Below are positions 1 to 6,341 of a stretch of 8,674 bases of DNA, piece by piece. The notes below the pieces were generated by a model. The model was not told where the DNA came from. It did not search any database and saw only the letters and a program-made list of their open reading frames with translations. Where the stretch lies: the NCBI GenBank assembly GCA_003696705.1, contig RFGD01000238.1, positions 1-8,674 of the forward strand, read 5' to 3'. Positions within the stretch are counted from its first letter, which is position 1, and each line of letters begins with the position of its first letter. A program made the translations under genes and the position numbers. The stretch is from Alphaproteobacteria bacterium (GTDB taxonomy: Bacteria > Pseudomonadota > Alphaproteobacteria > Rhodobacterales > Rhodobacteraceae).

Positions 1-1
1 C

Positions 2-25
2 CCCCGCCACGCCAGCCCGGCGGGG
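2..25. repeat. GC-rich inverted repeat upstream of nhaA
   Basis: CCCCGCC (2-8) pairs perfectly with GGCGGGG (19-25) around a 10-nt loop. It could be the terminator hairpin of a gene lying left of the window. No T-tract follows on the + strand, and the region left of base 1 cannot be seen, so a minus-strand terminator cannot be judged. The rest of bases 26-95 shows only the nhaA leader. Confidence 0.35.
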
Positions 26-95
26 TATCCGTGCGGTTGCCGGCAGGGGGGTGATCGGCTAAGCACGGGCAAAGGCGGGCAATCCGGAGGCGGAG

Positions 96-1358
96 ATGTA
101 CAGGGTCTGGAACTTTCTGGTCGAGTATTCGTTGCTGCTCGTCCTCGGCGCGATCCTTGCGCTGGTCTGGGCCAACGTCGACCCGCACAGCTATCACAGC
201 TTCGTCGAGTATCCCCTTCTGGAAAACCAGTGGGTAGGGCATCTGCATACCGATGCCAGCGGCCATCAGACCCGGACGCTGACCTTCCACTATCTTGTGA
301 ACGACGTGCTGATGGCCCTGTTCTTCGCCATCGCCGGGAAAGAGGTGTGGGAGGCCGTGGCCCTGAAGAACGGCTCGCTGCGGGGGCGCAAGGCGGTGAC
401 GCCGCTGATCGCGACCCTCGGCGGCATGGCCGGCCCCGTCGCCGTCTATCTCGGGCTGGCGGCCGTCCTCGGCTCGGACACGTTTCACGCGGTTAAGCAC
501 GGCTGGGCGATCCCGACCGCGACGGATATCGCATTTTCCTATCTCGTCGGCCGGATGGTCTTTGGTGCGGGACACCCGGCGGTGCGATTCCTGTTGCTTC
601 TGGCGATCGCCGATGACGCGGGCGGGCTTCTGATCCTTGCCGTCTTCTATCCGACGGGCGAGCTTTCGCCGGAATGGCTTCTCCTGTCACTTGCGGCGGC
701 GTGGATTGCCTATGTCGCATTCAACTGGCTGCCGATCCGGCTGGACGGCGACGATCCCGTCAAGCCGGTCTCGACCAGGGTGCGACGCCTCCTGTCGGTC
801 TGGCCCTACGTCATTGCCGGCGTCATCAGCTGGTATGGTTTCCAGAAGTCGGGTCTGCACCCGGCGCTGGGGCTTCTTCCGGTCATCCCGGCAATCCCGC
901 ACGCCGACCGCGCCTTCGGCATCTTTGCCGAGGCGGAAGCCTACCTCACCGACCTTCTGAACCACCTCGAGCACATTCTGAAACACCCGGTCGAGATCGT
1001 CCTCTTCCTGTTCGGTCTTGCCAACGCCGGGGTCGAATTCTCGGCCATGGGCGCGCCGACGTGGCTTGTCCTTGCCGGTCTTCTTGTCGGCAAGCCGGTG
1101 GGCATCGCGCTTTTCGGCTGGGTTGCGGCGCGGCCCATGGGGCTTGGGCTGCCGACCGGGATGCGCCTGACGGATCTCTTCGTTCTTGGCTGTGTCGCCG
1201 CGATCGGCTTCACGGTGGCGCTCTTCGTCGCATCGGTGGCCTTCCCTGCCGGGCCGGTCCAGGATGCGGCGAAGATGGGTGCGCTCTTCAGCTTCGGCGC
1301 GTCCATCGTGTCGCTCGTCGTCGGGCGTCTGTTCCGTGTCGAGCGGGTGAAGGCCTGA
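96..1358 (+). CDS. nhaA: NhaA-family Na+/H+ antiporter (divergent subgroup)
   Basis: Inner-membrane secondary transporter expected to exchange cytoplasmic Na+ for external H+, serving pH and sodium homeostasis. The 420-residue protein is almost entirely hydrophobic helices and somewhat longer than E. coli NhaA (388 aa). Family landmarks visible: ATDIAF with Asp144 (E. coli Asp133), the ion-binding pair Asp173-Asp174 in AIADDAG (E. coli Asp163/164), GLANAGVEF at 307-315, and Lys333 in GKPVGI (E. coli Lys300). The loop after the first helix (about residues 28-63) is longer than in E. coli. At the E. coli E78/R81 pH-sensor region this protein reads GKEVWEAV, keeping the Glu (Glu83) but with Glu86 where E. 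coli has Arg81. The ATG start has a good ribosome site, GGAGG at 86-90, 5 nt upstream. It is followed by a 187-bp gap, so it is probably separate from the capsule operon. Family assignment is firm; ion preference and pH response are inferred. Confidence 0.95.
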   Translation: MYRVWNFLVEYSLLLVLGAILALVWANVDPHSYHSFVEYPLLENQWVGHLHTDASGHQTRTLTFHYLVNDVLMALFFAIAGKEVWEAVALKNGSLRGRKAVTPLIATLGGMAGPVAVYLGLAAVLGSDTFHAVKHGWAIPTATDIAFSYLVGRMVFGAGHPAVRFLLLLAIADDAGGLLILAVFYPTGELSPEWLLLSLAAAWIAYVAFNWLPIRLDGDDPVKPVSTRVRRLLSVWPYVIAGVISWYGFQKSGLHPALGLLPVIPAIPHADRAFGIFAEAEAYLTDLLNHLEHILKHPVEIVLFLFGLANAGVEFSAMGAPTWLVLAGLLVGKPVGIALFGWVAARPMGLGLPTGMRLTDLFVLGCVAAIGFTVALFVASVAFPAGPVQDAAKMGALFSFGASIVSLVVGRLFRVERVKA

Positions 1359-1378
1359 GCCGGGTATCCGCAGACCGA

Positions 1379-1464
1379 ATTGTCGCCGCGATTGCATCAA
1401 TGGTGGCGCAGTTGCCATATTGTCGCTGCAATCTGGTTGCGGGCGACGGCTTTGTGGCGACAAT
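1379..1464. promoter_or_regulatory. ATTG/CAAT repeat array; putative control region of capsule operon
   Basis: The 187-bp gap between nhaA and kpsT holds no credible gene but has repeated elements. ATTGTCGC occurs at 1379-1386 and 1419-1426, exactly 40 bp apart, and inverted (GCGACAAT) at 1457-1464. Short dyads overlap them: ATTG-CAT-CAAT (1391-1401), ATTG-N6-CAAT (1419-1432) and TTGT-GGCG-ACAA (1452-1463). A weak sigma-70-like pair, TTGCGG (1437-1442) and GACAAT (1459-1464) with 16-bp spacing, lies within the array. The arrangement fits a regulator binding over a promoter for the downstream operon, but no known operator is recognised. Confidence 0.35.
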
Positions 1465-1545
1465 GGACATAAAACCGCCTCAAACCGGGCGTATCGTTCA
1501 CCGGATGGCAACCAAGGTGGCTGAACGCTTCCTGCCGGGGCAAAG

Positions 1546-2205
1546 ATGATCGAGTTCGAGAACGTCAGCAAGTCCTTCTGGACCGGCAAAAGGCGCAAGG
1601 TGATCCTTGATCGCGCGTCCTTTCGTGTCGAGCTTGGCAACAGCCTGGGCATCCTTGCGCCGAACGGCACGGGCAAGACGACGCTGATCAACATGATGGC
1701 GGGGCTCGAAAAGCCTGACGAGGGGCGAATACGTCGAACTTGCCGGGTGTCCTTCCCGCTCGGCTTCATGGGCGGGGTGGTTCCGAAGCACACGGGGCGG
1801 GAGAATGCGCGCTACATCGCGCGCCTCTACTCGCTCGATCCCGACTATGTCGAGGCGTTCTGCCGCCACCTGTGCCGCCTTGACGAATATTTCGACATGC
1901 CCGTCGGAACCTATTCGTCGGGCATGCGCGCGCGGCTCAATTTTGCCCTCCTTCTGGCGCTCGAATTCGACATCTATCTCATCGATGAAGGGATGCCCTC
2001 GACGACGGACGTCGAGTTCAACCGCCGCGCCGGGCGCTTCCTGCGCCAGCGGCTCGAGCGGGCAACCGTGGTGATCGTGTCGCACCAGCCGAAGACGCTC
2101 GAGAAGTTCTGCCGCTCGGCAGCCGTCCTGCGCAATGGGCGGTTGACGATGTTCCCCTCGCTTGAAGAGGCAAAGAGGCTCTATGACTACCAAGGCCAGG
2201 ATTAA
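1546..2205 (+). CDS. kpsT: KpsT-like ABC transporter ATPase for capsular polysaccharide export
   Basis: Cytoplasmic nucleotide-binding subunit of an ABC-2 polysaccharide exporter (KpsMT, BexAB, RkpST type), hydrolysing ATP to drive finished polymer across the inner membrane. The 219-aa length is normal for KpsT. Motifs: Walker A APNGTGKTT (38-46), the KpsT-typical TGREN...ARLYSLD segment (83-98), signature SSGMR (124-128) preceded by YFDMPVGTY as in E. coli KpsT, Walker B IYLIDE (143-148), and the H-loop histidine His180 in VSHQPKTL. The first P-loop position is Ala instead of Gly, and the D-loop region reads MPSTTD. The ATG at 1546 is the first possible start after an in-frame TGA at 1522; a G-rich site (GGGG, 1537-1540) lies 5 nt upstream. 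Its permease partner KpsM is not adjacent. The stop overlaps the next gene by 23 bp. The substrate is inferred from family and neighbours. Confidence 0.93.
   Translation: MIEFENVSKSFWTGKRRKVILDRASFRVELGNSLGILAPNGTGKTTLINMMAGLEKPDEGRIRRTCRVSFPLGFMGGVVPKHTGRENARYIARLYSLDPDYVEAFCRHLCRLDEYFDMPVGTYSSGMRARLNFALLLALEFDIYLIDEGMPSTTDVEFNRRAGRFLRQRLERATVVIVSHQPKTLEKFCRSAAVLRNGRLTMFPSLEEAKRLYDYQGQD
2172..2178 (+). promoter_or_regulatory. Ribosome-binding site selecting the kpsE start
   Basis: AAAGAGG lies 4 nt before the ATG at 2183, inside the end of kpsT; a second purine run (GAAGAGG, 2164-2170) lies 12 nt before it. This favours ATG 2183 over the upstream in-frame TTG at 2162, which has no comparable site and lies deeper inside kpsT. 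Confidence 0.5.
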
Positions 2206-3823
2206 CAAGTTTCGCATCCGGCGCTCGGCGGCGCCGCGCCCCGAGGGCGCAGCGGCCGAGGCGGCCGCGCCATCGGCCGCGGAGACGGATGACGGTTTCG
2301 GTTCCGCGCCCTTTCCCGGCGCGGCTGCGGCCGAGCGGGTCAATACCCAGCCGCCCGTGGCGGGGCCGGCGGCGTCCGGTGACAGTGATGACGGGTCGGC
2401 GGCGGCCGAAATCGACGCCATCCGGCGCGAGGGGCTGACCGGGCGCCAGTTGCGCATGGCGCGGCGGCTGGCGCAGCGCCACGGGTTGGCGCCGACGTCG
2501 GATTACGACGCGGTGCGGCTTCTGCGAAAGCGCGGCATCGACCCCTTCGATCGTGCGCACATGCTCGAACTGGTCGGCGGAGAGCCCCCGGCCGAGAGCG
2601 GGGCGGACAACCTTCCGGCGACCTCGCCCGGCGGGCAGGCCGGTCTGCCGTCGACCGACCTTGCCGACCCCGACGCCGAAGCGCGAGAGATCATGCGGAT
2701 CCAGCGGGACCTGGCGCGGCGCCGGCGCAAACGGTCGCTGATGCTTTTCGCCCGCCTTCTGGCCTTTGTCTTCCTGCCGACCTTCGTTGCCGGCTTCTAC
2801 TACTACCGCGTTGCCACGCCGATGTACGCGACGCACAGCGAGTTCATCATCCAGCAGGCGGACGCCCAGGCGATGGGCGCGGCGGCGGGGCTCTTCTCGG
2901 GCACGTCGCTGGCGACCTCGCAGGATTCGATCGCGGTGCAGGGATATCTGCAGTCCAGGGACGCGATGCTGCGCCTCGACCGCGATCTTGGCTTCAAGAG
3001 GCACTTCTCGGACCCGCGCATCGACCCCTTGCAGCGACTTCCCGCGAACGCGACGAACGAGCAGGCCTACAAGCTCTATCGCCGCGTCGTGAAGGTCAGC
3101 TACGACCCGACCGAGGGCGTCGTGAAGCTCGAGGTGATCGCGGCCGATCCCGAGACGAGCGTCGCCTTCGCGAAGGCGCTCATCAGCTATGCCGAGGAAC
3201 AGGTCGACAGTCTGACCCAGCGCCTGCGCGAGGATCAGATGCGCGGCGCCCGGGAAAGCTTCGAGGATGCCGAGCGCAAGATGATGGCGGCCCAGCGCCG
3301 CGTCGTCGAGCTGCAGGAGCAGCTCGGCGTCGTCAGCGCCGATGCCGAAGTGTCGGCGCTCATGTCGCAGATCTCGGCGCGCGAGGTCGAATTGCAGAAC
3401 GAGAAGCTGAAGCTCGCCCAGTATCTCGACAACCCGCGGCCCAACCAGACCCGCGTTGCCGTCACGCAGCGCAATATCGAGCGGCTGGAACGCGTCATCG
3501 CCGAACTGCGGGCCCAACTGACGCAGAACAGCGCGAGCGGCGGGTCGCTTGCCCGCATTTCGGGCGAGCTCGTGACGGCGCAGGCGGATCTCCAGACGCG
3601 TCAGTCGCTGATGGCGCAGGCGCTTCAGCTTCTCGAGTCTGCGCGGATCGAGGCCAACCGCCAGGTGCGCTACCTTTCGCTTGGTGTGCAGCCGGTGGCC
3701 CCGGACGAGGCGACCTACCCGCGGGCCTTCGAGAACACGGTGCTGGCCTTCCTGATATTCGGTGGCATATACCTCATGGTGTCCATTACGGCCTCGATCC
3801 TGAGAGAGCAGGTATCAGCGTGA
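2183..3823 (+). CDS. kpsE: KpsE/RkpR-like capsule export inner-membrane protein (polysaccharide co-polymerase) with long N-terminal extension
   Basis: Periplasm-spanning adaptor of the capsule export complex, coupling the ABC transporter to the outer-membrane channel (KpsE, BexC, CtrB, RkpR family). At 546 aa it is much longer than E. coli KpsE (about 380). Residues 1-70 are Ala/Gly/Pro/Asp-rich and probably disordered. Residues about 76-130 form a basic, probably helical block (GLTGRQLRMARRLAQRHGLA...RKRGIDPFDR). A cluster of basic residues then precedes the first membrane segment (about 185-208). The periplasmic part has a long predicted coiled coil (about 337-448) rich in Gln/Glu/Arg heptads. 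The PVAPDEATYPRAFENT motif (504-519) precedes the second membrane segment (about 519-540), with a short cytoplasmic tail; this two-helix topology is typical of the family. It overlaps kpsT by 23 bp and kdsA by 4 bp, so translation is likely coupled. Assignment rests on topology, motif and context; partner proteins are inferred. Confidence 0.88.
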   Translation: MTTKARINKFRIRRSAAPRPEGAAAEAAAPSAAETDDGFGSAPFPGAAAAERVNTQPPVAGPAASGDSDDGSAAAEIDAIRREGLTGRQLRMARRLAQRHGLAPTSDYDAVRLLRKRGIDPFDRAHMLELVGGEPPAESGADNLPATSPGGQAGLPSTDLADPDAEAREIMRIQRDLARRRRKRSLMLFARLLAFVFLPTFVAGFYYYRVATPMYATHSEFIIQQADAQAMGAAAGLFSGTSLATSQDSIAVQGYLQSRDAMLRLDRDLGFKRHFSDPRIDPLQRLPANATNEQAYKLYRRVVKVSYDPTEGVVKLEVIAADPETSVAFAKALISYAEEQVDSLTQRLREDQMRGARESFEDAERKMMAAQRRVVELQEQLGVVSADAEVSALMSQISAREVELQNEKLKLAQYLDNPRPNQTRVAVTQRNIERLERVIAELRAQLTQNSASGGSLARISGELVTAQADLQTRQSLMAQALQLLESARIEANRQVRYLSLGVQPVAPDEATYPRAFENTVLAFLIFGGIYLMVSITASILREQVSA

Positions 3824-4659
3824 ACCAGAAAAACTTGCGGATCGGTGGGGTCAGCATCGGCAACGATCTGCCCCTTGCCGTCATCGCCGGCCCCTGTCAG
3901 CTGGAAAGCGTCGATCACGCCGTGATGATCGCCGAGACGATGGCGGAAATCTGCGCCGGGGCCGGGGCGGGGTATGTCTTCAAGGCGTCCTTCGACAAGG
4001 CCAACCGCACCTCGCTTTCGGGAAAGCGCGGCGTCGGCATGGAGGCCGGCCTCGAGATGCTCGGGCGGGTGCGCGAACGGGTCGGCTGTCCGGTGCTGAC
4101 CGACGTGCATCTGCCGGACCAATGCGCTCCGGTGGCCGAGGTCGCGGACATCCTCCAGATCCCCGCCTTCCTTTGCCGTCAGACCGATCTTCTTCTGGCG
4201 GCGGGCCGAACGGGCCGCGCCGTCAACGTCAAGAAGGGGCAGTTCCTTGCGCCCTGGGACATGGAGAACGTGATCGCCAAGATCGAAGCGACGGGCAACG
4301 AGGATATTCTCCTGACCGAGCGTGGCGTCTCGTTCGGCTACAACACGCTTGTGGCGGACATGCGCAGCCTTCCCATCATGGCGCGCACGGGCTTTCCGGT
4401 CATCATGGATGCGACGCATTCGGTCCAACAGCCGGGCGGGAAGGGCTCGGCGTCGGGAGGGCAGCGGGAATTCGCGCCGGCCATGGCCCGCGCGGCGGTA
4501 TCGCTCGGGATTGCCGGGGTCTTCATCGAGACCCACGAGGACCCGGACAACGCGCCCTCGGACGGCCCCAACATGATTCCGCTGGCCGAGATGCGCGACG
4601 TTATCCATTTCCTCATGCGTATCGACCAGATTGCAAAGGAACGCCCGATTCGCGTCTGA
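3820..4659 (+). CDS. kdsA: 3-deoxy-8-phosphooctulonate (Kdo-8-P) synthase, metal-dependent class
   Basis: Cytoplasmic enzyme condensing phosphoenolpyruvate with D-arabinose-5-phosphate to give Kdo-8-phosphate, the first committed step to Kdo for LPS core and for Kdo-linked capsules. The 279-aa TIM-barrel protein matches E. coli KdsA (284 aa) throughout: NDLPLAVIAGPC, YVFKASFDKANR (52-63), TDVHLPDQ (94-101), QIPAFLCRQTDL (113-124), NVKKGQF (136-142), DATHSVQ (197-203), IAGVFIETHEDP (231-242) and SDGPNMIPL (247-255). The metal-site residues are all present: Cys26, His200, Glu237 and Asp248, with the same mutual spacing as Aquifex Cys11/His185/Glu222/Asp233. E. coli has Asn at the Cys position and needs no metal. 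The start is GTG at 3820, sharing a GTGA overlap with the kpsE stop; AGAGAG at 3803-3808 can serve as ribosome site. Location inside a capsule-export operon suggests it supplies Kdo for the polymer or its lipid linker. Whether another kdsA exists elsewhere is unknown. Confidence 0.97.
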   Translation: MNQKNLRIGGVSIGNDLPLAVIAGPCQLESVDHAVMIAETMAEICAGAGAGYVFKASFDKANRTSLSGKRGVGMEAGLEMLGRVRERVGCPVLTDVHLPDQCAPVAEVADILQIPAFLCRQTDLLLAAGRTGRAVNVKKGQFLAPWDMENVIAKIEATGNEDILLTERGVSFGYNTLVADMRSLPIMARTGFPVIMDATHSVQQPGGKGSASGGQREFAPAMARAAVSLGIAGVFIETHEDPDNAPSDGPNMIPLAEMRDVIHFLMRIDQIAKERPIRV

Positions 4660-4675
4660 AACCGCGTCCGAAACC

Positions 4676-4680
4676 GAGGT
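4676..4680 (+). promoter_or_regulatory. Ribosome-binding site selecting the phosphomannomutase start
   Basis: GAGGT lies 10 nt before ATG 4691, in the 31-bp gap after kdsA. It supports that ATG over an in-frame TTG at 4631 that would lie inside kdsA and add 20 residues without family similarity. Confidence 0.5.
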
Positions 4681-4690
4681 CTGCAAAGTC

Positions 4691-6190
4691 ATGAGTGTTT
4701 CCCCTCGACCCGAGGTCACGCCGAACACCTGGGAATTCCTGCTCGAGCCGATGATCGCCCCGACGGGCTTTCGCGAATACGATGCCCGCTGGCGTTTCCC
4801 GGAAGAGATCAATCTTCCCGGCGTGACGGCGCTGGGCCTTGGCCTGGGCACGCAGATGCACGAAGCCGGCGTCCGTCCCGAGATCGTGGTCGGAAACGAC
4901 TATCGCGACTACTCCCTGGCCATCAAGAATGCCTTGATCCTCGGGCTCGTGCAGGCCGGCATCACCGTTCGAGATATTGGCCCGGCGCTGTCGCCGATGG
5001 CCTATTTCGCACAGTTCCACCTTGACGTGCCGGCGGTCGCCATGGTCACCGCCAGCCACAACCCGAACGGATGGACCGGGGTCAAGATGGGCTTCGATCG
5101 GCCGCTGACGCACGGTCCGGCCGAGATGGCGCGACTGCGCGATATCGTCCTGGGGGGCGAGGGGGTGGCGCGCCCCGGCGGGGCATGGCAGCGCGAAGAC
5201 GGCGTTGCCGAGGCGTATCTCGACGACCTCGTACGGGGCTTCCGACTGTCCCGGCCGTTGCGGGTGGTCTGCGCGACGGGAAACGGCACGGCATCGCGCT
5301 TCGCGCCCGAACTTCTTCGCCGCCTCGGGGCCGAGGTTGTCGCGCTGCACAACGAACTCGATTACACCTTCCCGCACTACAATCCGAACCCCGAAGCGCT
5401 CGAGATGCTGCACGACATGTCACGGGCCGTCCGGGAAAGCGGTGCGGACCTTGCACTCGGCTTCGACGGGGACGGGGACCGTTGCGGCGTGGTCGACGAC
5501 GAAGGCGACGAGATCTTTGCCGACAAGATGGGCGTCATTCTTGCCCGCGACTGGTCGGCCGAGCATCCCGGCGCGACCTTCGTTGCCGACGTCAAGTCGA
5601 CCGGCCTGTTCGCAAGCGATCCGGTGCTGCGGGCGAACGGCGCACGGGTCGATTACTGGAAGACGGGCCACAGCCACATGAAGCGCCGGGTGAAGGAACT
5701 CGGCGCGCTCGCCGGGTTCGAGAAGTCAGGTCATTACTTCCTGGCCGAGCCGATCGGCCGCGGCTACGACTGCGGGCTTCGCGTCGCGGTCGAGGTGTGC
5801 CGGCTCCTCGACCGCCATCCCGACCAACGGCTTTCCGACCTGAAGCGCGCACTGCCGCGGACGTGGTCGACGCCGACCATGTCGCCGGCCTGCGCCGATA
5901 CCGAGAAATATGAGGTGCTCGAACGGCTCGTCGCGCGGCTCGTGGAGATGGGCAGGGATGGGGGGAGCCTCGGCGGGCGCCGTATCGTCGATGTCGTGAC
6001 GGTCAACGGCGCCCGGGTCATGCTCGAAAACGGTGCGTGGGGCCTTGTGCGCGCCTCGTCGAACACCCCCAATCTTGTCGTCGTCTGCGAAAGCCCCGAG
6101 AGCGAGGACGAGATGCGCGCGATCTTCCGCGATCTCGACAACGTCATCCGGACCGAGCCTTCGGTCGGCCCCTACGATCAGACGATCTGA
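4691..6190 (+). CDS. Phosphomannomutase/phosphoglucomutase (alpha-D-phosphohexomutase family)
   Basis: Cytoplasmic enzyme interconverting hexose-6-phosphate and hexose-1-phosphate through a bisphosphorylated intermediate. The product (mannose-1-P and/or glucose-1-P) feeds nucleotide-sugar synthesis for capsule and other glycans. The 499-aa protein has the four family signatures in order: phosphoserine loop TASHNPNG (Ser122 the likely phosphorylated residue), metal loop DGDGDR (259-264), sugar-recognition loop EKSGH (344-348) and phosphate-binding loop RASSNTP (454-460). Spacing suits the ManB/AlgC/CpsG group, which is usually about 450-470 aa, so it is slightly long, partly from about 20 extra N-terminal residues. 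EKSG is close to the GEMSG form of dual-specificity mutases, but mannose versus glucose preference cannot be settled from sequence. ATG 4691 is chosen for its upstream GAGGT. It is the last gene of the capsule operon; no strong terminator follows before the tRNA. Confidence 0.93.
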   Translation: MSVSPRPEVTPNTWEFLLEPMIAPTGFREYDARWRFPEEINLPGVTALGLGLGTQMHEAGVRPEIVVGNDYRDYSLAIKNALILGLVQAGITVRDIGPALSPMAYFAQFHLDVPAVAMVTASHNPNGWTGVKMGFDRPLTHGPAEMARLRDIVLGGEGVARPGGAWQREDGVAEAYLDDLVRGFRLSRPLRVVCATGNGTASRFAPELLRRLGAEVVALHNELDYTFPHYNPNPEALEMLHDMSRAVRESGADLALGFDGDGDRCGVVDDEGDEIFADKMGVILARDWSAEHPGATFVADVKSTGLFASDPVLRANGARVDYWKTGHSHMKRRVKELGALAGFEKSGHYFLAEPIGRGYDCGLRVAVEVCRLLDRHPDQRLSDLKRALPRTWSTPTMSPACADTEKYEVLERLVARLVEMGRDGGSLGGRRIVDVVTVNGARVMLENGAWGLVRASSNTPNLVVVCESPESEDEMRAIFRDLDNVIRTEPSVGPYDQTI

Positions 6191-6225
6191 GCCCGGAGCA
6201 GGGCCGATTTTTCGCTGATCGGGTC

Positions 6226-6254
6226 TTGAAGATCGCAGCAAGAGGGCGTATTCA
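6226..6254 (+). promoter_or_regulatory. Candidate promoter of tRNA-Gln
   Basis: TTGAAG (6226-6231) and TATTCA (6249-6254), spaced 17 bp, resemble -35 and -10 elements. They would start transcription about 5 nt before the tRNA, a common arrangement. The -10 match is weak (TAT only). The gap 6191-6266 also has a 5-bp inverted repeat, CCGAT (6204-6208) with ATCGG (6218-6222), too weak to call a terminator. Confidence 0.4.
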
Positions 6255-6266
6255 ACGCGTCGCTGC

Positions 6267-6341
6267 TGGGGTGTAGCCAAGTGGTAAGGCAGCGGTTTTT
6301 GGTACCGTGTACCGTAGGTTCGAATCCTACCACCCCAGCCA
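6267..6341 (+). tRNA. tRNA-Gln (anticodon UUG)
   Basis: A complete 75-nt cloverleaf. Acceptor stem TGGGGTG (6267-6273) pairs with CACCCCA (6331-6337), discriminator G6338, encoded CCA 6339-6341. D arm GCC/GGC (6276-6278, 6288-6290) encloses AAGTGGTAA. Anticodon stem GCGGT/ACCGT (6292-6296, 6304-6308, with one terminal G-U pair) carries loop TTTTGGT, anticodon TTG at 6299-6301, reading CAA (and probably CAG) glutamine codons. A five-base variable loop (6309-6313) precedes T arm GTAGG/CCTAC (6314-6318, 6326-6330) with loop TTCGAAT. All stems are intact, so the gene looks functional even though it abuts an integrase. The identity follows from the anticodon and the U1-acceptor start typical of bacterial tRNA-Gln. 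Confidence 0.97.
6314..6341 (+). other. Probable attachment site (attL) in the tRNA-Gln 3' end
   Basis: The T arm, acceptor 3' strand and CCA are the usual target of tyrosine integrases. An integrase frame begins at the CCA end and runs away from the tRNA, the standard left-junction arrangement. No second copy of this stretch is visible in the window, so the far junction would lie to the right. Core boundaries cannot be fixed from one junction. Confidence 0.5.

Noticed and set aside
35..62. Possible nhaA promoter (TTGCCG with a GGCTAA-like -10)
   Set aside because: Only weak matches to both elements; too many equal-quality pairs are expected by chance.
2018..3517. Long minus-strand frame opposite kpsE (and similar ones at 687-1793, 1498-2457, 3715-4851, 4613-5413)
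   Set aside because: All are antisense shadows of well-supported + strand genes in GC-rich DNA, with Arg/His/Asp-rich translations and no recognisable domains.
6204..6222. CCGAT/ATCGG inverted repeat after the mutase gene as an operon terminator
   Set aside because: The stem is only 5 bp with a 9-nt loop, and the T-run lies in the loop rather than after the stem.
6302..6315. Tandem GTACCGT repeat inside the tRNA
   Set aside because: It falls across the anticodon stem, variable loop and first base of the T stem, and the cloverleaf folds normally; a coincidence of tRNA sequence rather than a duplication scar.
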